The notes under the pieces are model-generated. The model was not told where the DNA came from. It did no database searches and saw only the letters and a list, made by a program, of their open reading frames with translations. This document shows, piece after piece, positions 8,143 through 16,705 of a DNA stretch of 64,000 bases. The translations under genes were made by a program, and so were the position numbers. The stretch lies in the NCBI GenBank assembly GCA_038131165.1, contig JAYPOZ010000015.1, forward strand, positions 1 to 64,000. Reading direction: 5' to 3'. How positions within the stretch are numbered: the stretch's first letter is position 1; each line of letters begins with the position of its first letter. Source of the DNA: UBA6544 sp038131165 (GTDB lineage: Bacteria > Pseudomonadota > Alphaproteobacteria > UBA8366).

Positions 8143-9816
8143 ATGGCGAAGAGCGATATTGAAATCGCCCGCGAAGCGAAGATGAAACCGATCGCCGAGA
8201 TCGGCGGGAAGCTGGGCATTCCGGAAGAGGCGCTGCTTCAGTATGGCCCGAGCAAGGCGAAGATCTCCTTCGAATTTATCAATTCCCTAAAAGACAAGCC
8301 GGACGGAAAGCTCGTCCTGGTCACCGCCATCACGCCGACGCCCGCGGGCGAAGGCAAGACGACGATGACCGTGGGTCTCGGCGATGGTTTGAACCGGATC
8401 GGCAAGAAGGCCGCCATCTGTCTGCGCGAGCCGAGCCTTGGCCCCTGTTTCGGCATGAAGGGCGGGGCCGCCGGCGGCGGTTATGCGCAGGTCGTCCCCA
8501 TGGAGGACATCAACCTTCATTTCACCGGCGACATGCACGCCATCGGCGTGGCGCACAATCTGCTCTCCGCCATGGTCGACAACCACATCTATTGGGGCAA
8601 TGGCGAGGAACTCGATGCCCGGCGGATTCAATGGCGCCGCGTCGTCGATATGAACGACCGCGCGCTCCGCGACGTGGTGGCCTCGCTGGGCGGCGTCGCC
8701 AACGGTTTCCCGCGGCAGACCGGCTTCGATATTACCGTCGCTTCCGAAATCATGGCGATCTTCTGTCTGGCGACCGATCTGCAGGACCTGAGCCGCCGCC
8801 TTGCCAATATCGTCGTCGGCTTCACCCGTGACCGCAAACCGGTTCGGGCGGGCGCCCTCAAGGCAGACGGATCGATGACGGCCCTGCTCAAGGATGCGCT
8901 GGCTCCCAATCTCGTACAGACGCTCGAGAACAATCCCGCAATCGTCCACGGCGGGCCCTTTGCGAATATTGCGCATGGCTGCAACACCGCGGTGGCGACG
9001 AAGACCATGCTGAAGATGGCCGATATCGTCGTGACCGAAGCCGGCTTCGGCGCCGATCTGGGTGCGGAGAAATTCTTTGACATCAAGTGCCGCAAGGCGG
9101 GTCTCAAGCCGGAAGCGGCGGTGATCGTGGCCACCGTGCGTGCGCTGAAGATGCATGGCGGCGTGGCGCGGGACGACCTCGGTACGGAGAACTTGAGTGC
9201 CTTGGAGGCGGGCTTGGCGAATCTCGACCAGCATATCGAGAATATTAAGAAATTCGGCGTGCCGCCCCTTGTCGGAATCAACCGATTCCACGCAGATACC
9301 GATGCCGAACTCCAGATGATCAAGGCGCATTGCGAAGCCCAGGGCGTGCCGGCCTACGTGTGCACGCATTGGGCCGATGGCGGTGCCGGTACCGAGGAGA
9401 TCGCGCGCAAGGTCGTCGAAGTGCTGGAAAACGGACAGGCGGACTTCAAGCCGCTCTATCCCGACGAGATGCCGCTGATGGAGAAGATCGAAACGGTCGC
9501 GCGCGAGATTTACCGCGCCGATGGCGTCTCCGCCGAAAGCCGGGTGGTGACGCAGATCAAGGATTTCGAGGCCGCCGGGTTCGGCCATTTTCCCGTCTGC
9601 ATGGCGAAGACGCAGTACAGCTTCTCGGCCGATGCCACATTGCGCGGCGCGCCGCGCGGCTTCACGGTGCCGATCCGCGATATCCGGCTGTCGGCGGGCG
9701 CGGAGTTCATCGTGGCGATCGCGGGCGACATCATGACCATGCCGGGCCTGCCGCGGAATCCGGCAGCCCATAGCATCTTCGTCAATGACGAGGGGCAAAT
9801 CGAAGGTCTCTTCTAG
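8143..9816 (+). CDS. fhs: Formate--tetrahydrofolate ligase
   Basis: 557 aa, full family length. Catalyses ATP-dependent formylation of THF to 10-formyl-THF, feeding one-carbon units to purines, formyl-Met-tRNA or oxidation. The P-loop is TPTPAGEGKTTMTVG near residue 65, followed by the family signature LREPSLGPCFGMKGGAAGGG and HFTGDMHAIGVAHNLL. The C-terminal region is complete (MTMPGLPRNPAA). A strong AGGGAGG ribosome site precedes ATG 8143. Cytosolic. A formyl-transferase-family gene at 39195-40100 may use its product. Confidence 0.97.
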   Translation: MAKSDIEIAREAKMKPIAEIGGKLGIPEEALLQYGPSKAKISFEFINSLKDKPDGKLVLVTAITPTPAGEGKTTMTVGLGDGLNRIGKKAAICLREPSLGPCFGMKGGAAGGGYAQVVPMEDINLHFTGDMHAIGVAHNLLSAMVDNHIYWGNGEELDARRIQWRRVVDMNDRALRDVVASLGGVANGFPRQTGFDITVASEIMAIFCLATDLQDLSRRLANIVVGFTRDRKPVRAGALKADGSMTALLKDALAPNLVQTLENNPAIVHGGPFANIAHGCNTAVATKTMLKMADIVVTEAGFGADLGAEKFFDIKCRKAGLKPEAAVIVATVRALKMHGGVARDDLGTENLSALEAGLANLDQHIENIKKFGVPPLVGINRFHADTDAELQMIKAHCEAQGVPAYVCTHWADGGAGTEEIARKVVEVLENGQADFKPLYPDEMPLMEKIETVAREIYRADGVSAESRVVTQIKDFEAAGFGHFPVCMAKTQYSFSADATLRGAPRGFTVPIRDIRLSAGAEFIVAIAGDIMTMPGLPRNPAAHSIFVNDEGQIEGLF

Positions 9817-9832
9817 CAGCTTGATGTGGCCG

Positions 9833-9858
9833 CCGGCGGTCTGGATATGGGCCGCCGG
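9833..9858 (+). terminator. Hairpin downstream of fhs
   Basis: CCGGCGG at 9833-9839 pairs with CCGCCGG at 9852-9858 around a 12-nt loop, 17 nt after the fhs stop. There is no T run, so it may be a Rho-dependent end or an RNA-stability element, not a classical terminator. Confidence 0.3.
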
Positions 9859-9914
9859 TGCGACACATCACTGTTTGCCTCTTCCTCAGTATCCATGCGA
9901 CGGAGCGATCGAAA

Positions 9915-10859
9915 GTGTCCGACAGTTATCCCGTTGAGTTGACCGCGCCCGATATAACGCCGTACCGGGCGGGCAATACGGGTCTGGACTATGTCACGAG
10001 TTTCGACAGCGGGGTCGGCGGACCGCATGTGATGATCTCGGCGGTGACTCATGGCAACGAGTTGTGCGGTGCGATCACGCTGGATTTTTTGTTTCGCCGG
10101 AACATCCGGCCGAAACGCGGCAAGCTTACCTTCGCCTTCAACAACTTTCGGGCATTCTTGAACTTCGACCCGGCGCATCCGCTGCTCTCCCGCTTTGTCG
10201 ACGAGGACTTCAACCGGCTGTGGTCGCCGGAGGTCCTGGACGGGCCGCGCACAAGCGTCGAACTCGAACGCGCGCGCGAATTGCGGCCGTTCATCGAAAC
10301 GGTCGATTGTCTGCTGGACATCCATTCGATGCAGACGAGCGTGGCGCCGTTGATGCTCTCGGGGCCGCTTGCGAAGGGGCGTGAATTGGCCCGGTCCGTC
10401 GGATGCCCGGTCTATGTCGTCTCCGACGAAGGTCATGCGGCCGGCCGGCGGTTGCGCGACTATGGGGCTTTCGGCGATCCGGCGAGCAATAAGAACGCGC
10501 TGCTGGTTGAATGCGGACAGCACTGGGAGAAGGCGAGCGCCGACGTCTCGCTGGAGACCGCGCTGCGGTTCCTGATTTCCTGCGATGCGGTCGAAAGGGA
10601 CAGCGTCGAAGAATACCTGCAACCCGCCGGCGGCCCGCAGAAGTTTGTCGAAGTGACCGACGTTGTGACCATCAAATCAAATGCCTTTCGATTCTCGGAA
10701 CCGTATCAGGGCCTGGAAGTTATCCCGCAGGCGGGAACCTTGCTGGGGATGGACGGCGACGAAGAGGTCCGCACGCCGCACGACAATTGCATTTTGATCA
10801 TGCCGTCGCGGCGTCTTCATCCCGGTCACACCGCGGTCCGTCTCGGCCGATTCCTGTAA
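9915..10859 (+). CDS. Succinylglutamate desuccinylase/aspartoacylase family metallohydrolase
   Basis: 314 aa zinc amidohydrolase of the AstE/AspA fold (M14-like). Zinc ligands are seen in AVTHGNELCGA (His and Glu, HxxE) and in LLDIHSMQT (His about 90 residues later). DFNRLW carries the substrate-binding Asn-Arg. The likely general base Glu is in NALLVECGQHW. A C-terminal beta domain follows. GTG at 9915 is chosen because GGAG lies 10 nt upstream and the longer form from 9858 adds an unrelated 19 residues. The amide substrate is unknown. Confidence 0.8.
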   Translation: MSDSYPVELTAPDITPYRAGNTGLDYVTSFDSGVGGPHVMISAVTHGNELCGAITLDFLFRRNIRPKRGKLTFAFNNFRAFLNFDPAHPLLSRFVDEDFNRLWSPEVLDGPRTSVELERARELRPFIETVDCLLDIHSMQTSVAPLMLSGPLAKGRELARSVGCPVYVVSDEGHAAGRRLRDYGAFGDPASNKNALLVECGQHWEKASADVSLETALRFLISCDAVERDSVEEYLQPAGGPQKFVEVTDVVTIKSNAFRFSEPYQGLEVIPQAGTLLGMDGDEEVRTPHDNCILIMPSRRLHPGHTAVRLGRFL

Positions 10860-10960
10860 TCGAGCGCCCGGCGGTAGTATTCGCGCCATTTTGTCCCGAT
10901 ATGGTTTAATATCGCACTTGGCTGCCGTGCCATGGGTTCGGCCAAACGGGAGATGCAGAC

Positions 10961-11947
10961 ATGCCGTTTTTCATAGACGAGCTATCGATCTTCGTGATCG
11001 TCTTTATGGCGCTCGCGGTCCTGATCGTCTTCATGGGCGTCAAGCAGGTACCGCAAGGCACGGAAATGACCGTCGAACGGTTCGGCAGATACACCCGGAC
11101 GCTGCATCCGGGCCTCAATTTGATCGTTCCCTTTGTCGATCGGATCGGAGCCCGAATGAACATGCGCGAGCAGGTTCTCGACGTGCAGAGCCAGGAAGTG
11201 ATTACCAAGGACAATGCCCAGGTGACGGCGGACGGCGTGGTGTTCTATCAGGTGATCGACGCGGCGCGTGCCGCCTATGAGGTGAACGACCTGGAGCGCG
11301 CGATCCTCAACCTCACGATGACCAATATTCGGACTGTTATGGGGTCGATGGATCTCGATATGGTCTTGTCCGAGCGCGACAATATCAACGCGAACCTGCT
11401 GAGCGTCGTCGACGAGGCCACCAATCCTTGGGGGATCAAGGTCACCCGTATCGAGATCAAGGACATCGCGCCGCCGCTTGACCTGGTCGAAGCGATGGGG
11501 CGCCAGATGAAGGCCGAGCGCGAAAAACGCGCCAGCATTCTGGAGGCCGAAGGGGACCGGCAGTCTGAAATTCTGCGGGCCGAAGGCATGAAACAAGCCG
11601 CAATCCTGCAGGCGGAAGGACGCCGGGAAGCCGCGTTCCGCGATGCCGAGGCCCGCGAGCGCGAAGCGGAAGCCGAGGGCAAGGCGACCACCATGGTCTC
11701 CGAGGCCATCGCGCAAGGCAATATCCAGGCGGTGAATTATTTCGTCGCGCAAAAATACGTCGAGGCGCTCGGCAAATTCGCAACCTCGCCCAACGAGAAG
11801 ATTTTCTTCATGCCGGTGGAGGCGTCCGGTGTCATCGGCGCCATCGGCGGCATAGCGGAGATCGCGAAGCAAACCTTTGCGGGACCGGGCCCGGCATCGG
11901 GTGAAGGCGGCGCGCCCGCCGGCCGCGGGCCTTGGGAGCCGTCGTAG
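10961..11947 (+). CDS. SPFH/Band-7 membrane protein (QmcA/stomatin-like)
   Basis: 328 aa. One N-terminal transmembrane helix (about 9-26, FVIVFMALAVLIVFMG) is followed by the SPFH domain starting at VPQGTEMTVERFGRY. A long Ala/Glu/Arg coiled coil at about 185-250 carries repeated ILxAEG units. A Gly/Pro-rich tail ends the protein. These proteins form oligomeric membrane scaffolds and often assist proteases such as FtsH. The NfeD gene starts 5 nt after its stop, the classic SPFH-NfeD operon. Confidence 0.92.
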   Translation: MPFFIDELSIFVIVFMALAVLIVFMGVKQVPQGTEMTVERFGRYTRTLHPGLNLIVPFVDRIGARMNMREQVLDVQSQEVITKDNAQVTADGVVFYQVIDAARAAYEVNDLERAILNLTMTNIRTVMGSMDLDMVLSERDNINANLLSVVDEATNPWGIKVTRIEIKDIAPPLDLVEAMGRQMKAEREKRASILEAEGDRQSEILRAEGMKQAAILQAEGRREAAFRDAEAREREAEAEGKATTMVSEAIAQGNIQAVNYFVAQKYVEALGKFATSPNEKIFFMPVEASGVIGAIGGIAEIAKQTFAGPGPASGEGGAPAGRGPWEPS

Positions 11948-11952
11948 AGGTC

Positions 11953-12417
11953 ATGGAAAACGTCTTTCAGCTCTCGAGCGATATCCAATTCTGGCATTGG
12001 TGGATACTCGGCGTTCTGTTGCTAGGACTCGAGATCCTCGTGCCGGGGACCTTCTTCCTGTGGATGGGCGTGTCCGCCGGGGTCGTGGGCGGTCTGCTGT
12101 ATGCGCTCCCGGAGCTCAGCTGGCAGGGGCAGATCGCCGTCTTCGCCGTGCTCTCCGTCCTTGCGGTCGCGGGCGGCCGCTTGTGGTTGAGCCGGCATCC
12201 GATCGAGACCGCCGACCCGACGCTCAACGTGCGCGGCGCGCAATATATCGACCGCGTCCTGACGCTGGCGGAGCCGGTCGTCGACGGCGTGGGCAAGGCG
12301 AAGGTGGGCGATAGTCTGTGGAGAGTCTCGACCGCCTCGGACGAATCGCTGCCCGCCGGCACCCGCGTCCGGGTGACCGGCGTGGACGGGGCAACACTCA
12401 CCGTGGTAAAAGAATAG
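11953..12417 (+). CDS. NfeD family membrane protein (OB-fold partner of SPFH protein)
   Basis: 154 aa. Three hydrophobic helices at about residues 14-90 (including WWILGVLLLGLEILVPG and the next two segments) are followed by a C-terminal OB-fold with the NfeD hallmark G-x-A near LNVRGAQYIDRV and GVGKAKVGDSLWRV. This is the short NfeD type without a ClpP-like protease domain. Cotranscribed with the Band-7 gene, which it is thought to modulate at the membrane. ATG 11953 is preferred to TTG 11932 because it removes overlap with the upstream gene. Confidence 0.88.
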   Translation: MENVFQLSSDIQFWHWWILGVLLLGLEILVPGTFFLWMGVSAGVVGGLLYALPELSWQGQIAVFAVLSVLAVAGGRLWLSRHPIETADPTLNVRGAQYIDRVLTLAEPVVDGVGKAKVGDSLWRVSTASDESLPAGTRVRVTGVDGATLTVVKE

Positions 12418-12525
12418 TGTCAGTAATTACGAATTAAATAATAATATATTGTGTTTTTTTAAAAAAAATCTGAAATCGAATATTTTTAATTTACCGAATT
12501 CATTAAGAATAGTTTTTGGGTTATG
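12418..12525. other. Abrupt AT-rich stretch at the 5' end of the AbrB-family gene
   Basis: About 110 nt of strongly AT-rich DNA with homopolymer T and A runs, in sharp contrast to its GC-rich neighbours. It probably holds the promoter of the following gene and may also contain its first codons. No specific protein site is identifiable. Confidence 0.4.
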
Positions 12526-13537
12526 CTTGGGGTTGGCGGGCGGATTTCTGTTCTCCTATCTGAAGACGCCGCTTCCGTGGATGCTGGGCCCCATGTGCGT
12601 CTGCACCGTTGCGGCACTCCTGAAAGCGCCGGTGGTCGGGCCGGCGCCGATCCGGTCGTATATGACGGTGTTGCTGGCGCTGATGCTCGGCGCGAATTTC
12701 ACGCCGGAATTGCTCGGCGCGGCCGGTGCGTGGCTGGTGAGTCTGTTGTGCCTGTTCGCTTATGTCGCGGTAACGGCGCTGATCGGCATTCCCTATTTCC
12801 GCCGTGTTGCCGGATACGATCCGGTCACCGCCTATTTCGCCGCCATGCCGGGCGGGTTCGGCGCCATGCTGGTGATCGCGCTGGAGATGGGGGCGGACGA
12901 GCGGCGCGTCGTTCTGGCCCATTCCGTGCGTGTTCTGATCATAGTCTTCTGTCTCCCTTTCATCATGCGCTGGGTCTTCGATGTGGAGACCGGAGACAGG
13001 GCCGCGCTCTGGGCCCTGCAGGAGACGCCGATCGGGTGGCGCGACGTGATCGTGATGTTGGGCTGCGGCGCTATCGGCTGGCCGCTGGCCCGGAAATGCC
13101 GCCTGCCGGCCCCGGCGATGCTGGGGCCGATGTGCCTCAGCGCCGCCGCCCACATGACCGGATTGACCTCGATTCAGGTGCCGCTGCTGCTCGTGAATTT
13201 CGCGCAGCTCGTAATCGGGGTGATCGTTGGATGCCGGTTCGTCGGCATGCAGCGCATGGCCGTGCTGCGCGCGCTCTATCACGGCATCGGCCTGACCGCG
13301 ATCATGCTGTCCGTGATGGGAATTTTTGCCTTCGGCCTCAGTCTCCTGACCGATATGAGCCTCGAAGCCCTGATCCTCGCGTATTCGCCGGGCGGCGTTG
13401 CGGAGATGTCGATCATCGCGCTGGCCATGGGCATCGACGTCGCCCTCGTGACTGCGCACCATATCCTCCGCATCTCGATGATCGCGTTGGGGGCGCCGCT
13501 GGTCTTCAGGCTGATGGGCTGGGACCGGAAGCCATAG
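12449..13537 (+). CDS. AbrB-family integral membrane protein
   Basis: Up to 362 aa with about 9-10 hydrophobic helices in two similar halves, as in the AbrB membrane family: LPWMLGPMCVCTVAALL in the first half and LPAPAMLGPMCLSAAAH in the second, each followed by comparable helices (FAAMPGGFGAM and YSPGGVAEMSII). This internal duplication is visible by eye. Databases often call it ammonia monooxygenase, which has no support here; a transport role is more likely. The start is uncertain: TTG at 12449 is the longest choice and the first ~25 codons are AT-rich, so a later start near 12520 is possible. Confidence 0.75.
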   Translation: MCFFKKNLKSNIFNLPNSLRIVFGLCLGLAGGFLFSYLKTPLPWMLGPMCVCTVAALLKAPVVGPAPIRSYMTVLLALMLGANFTPELLGAAGAWLVSLLCLFAYVAVTALIGIPYFRRVAGYDPVTAYFAAMPGGFGAMLVIALEMGADERRVVLAHSVRVLIIVFCLPFIMRWVFDVETGDRAALWALQETPIGWRDVIVMLGCGAIGWPLARKCRLPAPAMLGPMCLSAAAHMTGLTSIQVPLLLVNFAQLVIGVIVGCRFVGMQRMAVLRALYHGIGLTAIMLSVMGIFAFGLSLLTDMSLEALILAYSPGGVAEMSIIALAMGIDVALVTAHHILRISMIALGAPLVFRLMGWDRKP

Positions 13538-13546
13538 CGTCGCGCC

Positions 13547-14405
13547 TTAGCCCGGCCGTCGGACCGTGCCGCCGCGCTGCACCATCAAGATGCCGATGGC
13601 GACGACCGCCACGCCGATCAGATCGTTGATGCCGAGGTGTTCGCCGAGCAGCGCCCAGGCGATGGCGACGCCGAAGGCGGGGTTCAGGAAATGGTAGGCG
13701 CTGGCTTGCTGCGTGCCGATCCGCCGCAGCAGGCTGAACCACAGGAAGGTTGCGAACAGCCCGGCGACGAGCGTCATGTAGATAAAACAGACGACGAGCG
13801 ATGCCGTAACCGTGACCTCGCCGAAACTCTCGGTGGCGAGCGCGAAGGGGGCCAGCGCCAGGCCGCCGAACAGCTGCTGCAGACCGACGACCATGAACAA
13901 TCCGGTGCCAAGATTTGCGTGGCGGGCGATCAAGGTTGCGGCCGCCAGCGACATCACCGACAGCATGCAGATAAAGATGCCGAGCGGATCGCCGCNNNNN
14001 NNNNNTGATCCGTCCCGCGCTTGAGCGCTCTCGCAGAAAACATGCACCCACCGCGGCGACCATCAGGGGCATCGTGCTGGCCAGGATCGCCGCGAGTCCG
14101 GCCGGGATCATCCGCAACGCCACGAACATGAGGCCGAGATAGAGCGTGTTCTGGCACAGTCCCAACCATGCGATCATGCGCCATTGCCGCGCCTCGACGG
14201 GCATCCGCTGGCCGAGGGCGGCGGCCAATGCGACACCAATGAGACCGGCGACGAGAAAGCGCACGGATTGCAGGAGGAAGGGCGGCGCGTCCGCCAGCGC
14301 GATCTTGCCGACGGTAAACGCGGAACTCCAAATCAGCGCGAAGAGAACGCCCATGAAGACGGCGAAGACGTCGATCCGTATGGCCGAACCCTTCAGGATC
14401 GGCAT
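13547..14405 (-). CDS. EamA/DMT-family transporter, interrupted by an assembly gap
   Basis: Drug/metabolite-type exporter. The N-terminal half (14405 down to 14006) has the EamA pattern WSSAFTVGKIAL and continues to FLRERSSAGRI. The C-terminal half (13995 down to 13547) resumes in another frame at GDPLGIFICML and ends with the last helices and VAVVAIGILMVQRGG. A run of ten N lies between. Compared with the family, roughly 20-25 residues are missing and the frame shift is an artefact of the arbitrary N count, so I treat this as one intact gene, not a pseudogene. It converges on the AbrB gene with a 9-nt gap. Confidence 0.8.
13996..14005. other. Assembly gap (10 N)
   Basis: Ten unresolved bases inside the EamA gene. 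The flanking reading frames differ and an expected helix-linker segment is absent, so the true gap is longer than ten bases, perhaps 60-80 nt. Confidence 0.95.
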
Positions 14406-14564
14406 CTTGCGGCCCCGCAGCCTGGTCGGCTGTCCCGGGTAAAATTCGGCGTTGAAGTATTGTCAGGTTTCATAAATAATGGTTCAAACTATATTTCCAT
14501 AATGTTTAATATTTGATCATAAACTGGTCGTTTAATTTATATTATTATAATTAATTGAAAATAA
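14406..14564. other. AT-rich intergenic region upstream of the EamA gene
   Basis: The stretch from about 14455 to 14590 is markedly AT-rich, with many TAAT/ATTA runs, and extends slightly into the 3' end of the decarboxylase gene. It probably carries the EamA promoter. No operator or terminator stands out. Confidence 0.4.
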
Positions 14565-15902
14565 TTATGAAATATCGCAAAATATAGTGTAAATCCTATC
14601 GATCCACTGGGCATGTTCGGGCTTCATCAGGCAGGATCTGAGGCAGGTCGCCGTGGGCCGGTCGAACTCGACATCCGGCCAATGCGGCTTCAAGAGCGCT
14701 TCCGGAAGCTCGACCAACGCCAGATGGAGGTGATTCGCCGCCGCGTCGTCGAACATCTGTTGCGAGCGTGCGGAGATTGCGCCGGCGGTCTTGCCGGCGG
14801 GCGCCCAGAGCACGATGTCCAATTCCGGCGGAAGGATCGTGAGGAACCGGGCGTCCGCGTCCAGGCGTCCAAAGAGGTCGAGGGCGGCCTGACGGCACAT
14901 GGCGAGGTCCCGGGCGAAGGCCTCCTCCGGCACGAGCGGCAGCAGTTTATGCGTTGCCCAGAGGGCCACGGCCGAGGCGCCGGCGCGCGAGCACTCGAGG
15001 CTGATCTCTCCGAGGTGCAGGTCGGCCGAGGTGAAATAGGTATAGGGCGAGTCGTGCTTGTAATGGGCGCCGATGGCGGGGTCTCGGAACAGGATGCAGC
15101 CGCAGCCATAGGGTTGCAGGCCGTGTTTGTGCGGATCGATGACGATCGAATCCGCCGCGCCGATGGCGTCGAAGGCCGCCCGAGTTTCCGGCGCCAGATT
15201 GTCCGCCAGCGTGAAATAGCCGCCATAGGCCGCATCGACATGGACGCGGCAGCCGTGCCGGCGGGCCAGCGTCAGTATCTCGGGAAGGGGATCGGTGGTG
15301 CCGATGCCCGTCGTCCCGAGCGTGGCGACCACGGTGCCGACGTCTCCGGTTGCCAGCATCCGGGCCAGCGCCGCCATGTCCATCCGGCCGAGGGCGTCGC
15401 TCGGCACGGGCGCAAAGCGGCGCTGCAGGACCTCGCTGATCCGGCCGTGGGTGTAATGGGCCTGATCGGAAGCGACGATCAACTTGTCGGGGGCGAGCCG
15501 GCCCGCGACCCAGAGCGCTTCCATATTCGCCATTGTGCCGCCGCCCGTCAGATGGCCCAGATGTTCGCTCCAGCCGACCATGGCGGCGATCCCCGCCACG
15601 GCTTCGCGCTCCATCAGCGAGCTGGCGCGGCCGCCGTCCATCGCGTGATTGTTCGGGTTGACGAATTGCGCCAGCGCGTAGGCGAGGCGGGCGACCGGGT
15701 GCGGCGGCTTCAGCATCTGTCCGGCATAGAGCGGATGCTGATAGGGGTAGTTGTCCCGCATCCGCTCCGCCGCCGCCATCAGGACCGGCCGCAACGCGTC
15801 GAGATCGACGGACGGCTCGAACGCGGGAAGATCGTCGAAACCGGCCTCCAGGCGTCCGAGCGCTTCGCTCAGGAGCTCGAGCGATGCCCGCTCGAAACTC
15901 AC
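14565..15902 (-). CDS. Pyridoxal-dependent decarboxylase (group II amino acid decarboxylase-like)
   Basis: 445 aa PLP enzyme of the aromatic-amino-acid/glutamate decarboxylase family. The PLP-binding Lys is in VIDPHKHGLQPYG. The preceding Asp/Ala pocket is VHVDAAYGGYF, and the cofactor-stacking region is HLTGGGTMANMEALW. The N-terminal YPYQHPLYAGQMLKPP loop is typical. GTG at 15902 overlaps the stop of the SDR gene by 4 nt (GTGA), indicating translational coupling; the longer frame to 16040 only reads SDR sequence. The amino-acid substrate is unknown. Confidence 0.85.
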   Translation of the reverse strand: MSFERASLELLSEALGRLEAGFDDLPAFEPSVDLDALRPVLMAAAERMRDNYPYQHPLYAGQMLKPPHPVARLAYALAQFVNPNNHAMDGGRASSLMEREAVAGIAAMVGWSEHLGHLTGGGTMANMEALWVAGRLAPDKLIVASDQAHYTHGRISEVLQRRFAPVPSDALGRMDMAALARMLATGDVGTVVATLGTTGIGTTDPLPEILTLARRHGCRVHVDAAYGGYFTLADNLAPETRAAFDAIGAADSIVIDPHKHGLQPYGCGCILFRDPAIGAHYKHDSPYTYFTSADLHLGEISLECSRAGASAVALWATHKLLPLVPEEAFARDLAMCRQAALDLFGRLDADARFLTILPPELDIVLWAPAGKTAGAISARSQQMFDDAAANHLHLALVELPEALLKPHWPDVEFDRPTATCLRSCLMKPEHAQWIDRIYTIFCDIS

Positions 15903-16705
15903 GCCGGCGAGACCGAGCTGAGGGAGAGCCCGCCGTCGACGACGAGCGAGGCGCCGGTGATGTATTTTGCGTCGTCCGACGCCAGAAAAAGCGCGGCCTG
16001 CGCAACATCCCAGGCGTCGCCCATATGACCCATCGGGCATTGGGCGTCGCGGACGCGGATCATCTCCTCGACGTCGCCGTCGGCGTAGCTACCCGCCAGG
16101 CCGTGTTCCACCATCGGAGTCTTCATCAATCCCGGCAGGATGGCGTTGCAGCGGATGTGCTTGGGGGCGTACTGCGCGGCGATGCTGCGGGTCAGCTGGA
16201 GAATCGCCGCTTTCGTCGTCGCATAGGAGAGGTAGGGCACACCCATCCAGCGGATGCCGCTGACCGAGGAGATATTGACGATGGCGCCCTTGCCCTGCGC
16301 CTCCATGACCGGGATGGCGTGCTTGCAGGTCAGAAACATGCTCTTCACGTTGACGTCGCTGACCCGGTCCCAATCTTCTTCCGAGTGCTCCACCGGGCCG
16401 CCCATGCCGAGGATGCCGACGTTGTTGTGCAGGATATCGACGCTGCCGAAACTGTCGCGGCAGGTGTCGACCATGGCCTTGACCCGGGCGCTGTCGGTGA
16501 CGTCGCATTCGAAGGCGACGGCGTGGTTGCCCTCCTCGCGGATGATCGCGGCGGTCTCCTCCGCCGCGGACCTGTTGACGTCGGCGCAGAGCACCTTTGC
16601 CCCTTCGCGCGCAAACAAGACCGCCGTCGCCTTTCCGTTGCCCCAGCCGGGCCCAATCGAGCCCGCGCCGGTGACGATGGCGGCTTTGCCGTCGAGACGT
16701 CCCAT
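15899..16705 (-). CDS. SDR family oxidoreductase
   Basis: 268 aa classical short-chain dehydrogenase. The cofactor motif is TGAGSIGPGWGNG, an unusual extended version of TGxxxGxG. NNVGILG corresponds to NNAG. Catalytic Ser is in NISSVSGIRWM and the Tyr-Lys pair in YLSYATTKAAI. The C-terminal GASLVVDGGLSL is standard. Its ATG overlaps the stop of the upstream acyl-CoA synthetase by 1 nt and its stop overlaps the decarboxylase start by 4 nt, so the three form a tightly coupled operon. Confidence 0.92.
   Translation of the reverse strand: MGRLDGKAAIVTGAGSIGPGWGNGKATAVLFAREGAKVLCADVNRSAAEETAAIIREEGNHAVAFECDVTDSARVKAMVDTCRDSFGSVDILHNNVGILGMGGPVEHSEEDWDRVSDVNVKSMFLTCKHAIPVMEAQGKGAIVNISSVSGIRWMGVPYLSYATTKAAILQLTRSIAAQYAPKHIRCNAILPGLMKTPMVEHGLAGSYADGDVEEMIRVRDAQCPMGHMGDAWDVAQAALFLASDDAKYITGASLVVDGGLSLSSVSPA

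Noticed and set aside
12449..13537. Ammonia monooxygenase annotation for the AbrB-family gene
   Set aside because: That label is a historical misnomer; the sequence is a duplicated multi-helix membrane protein with no monooxygenase motifs.
13547..14405. Frameshifted EamA pseudogene
   Set aside because: The frame change coincides exactly with the ten-N gap, so it is an assembly artefact.
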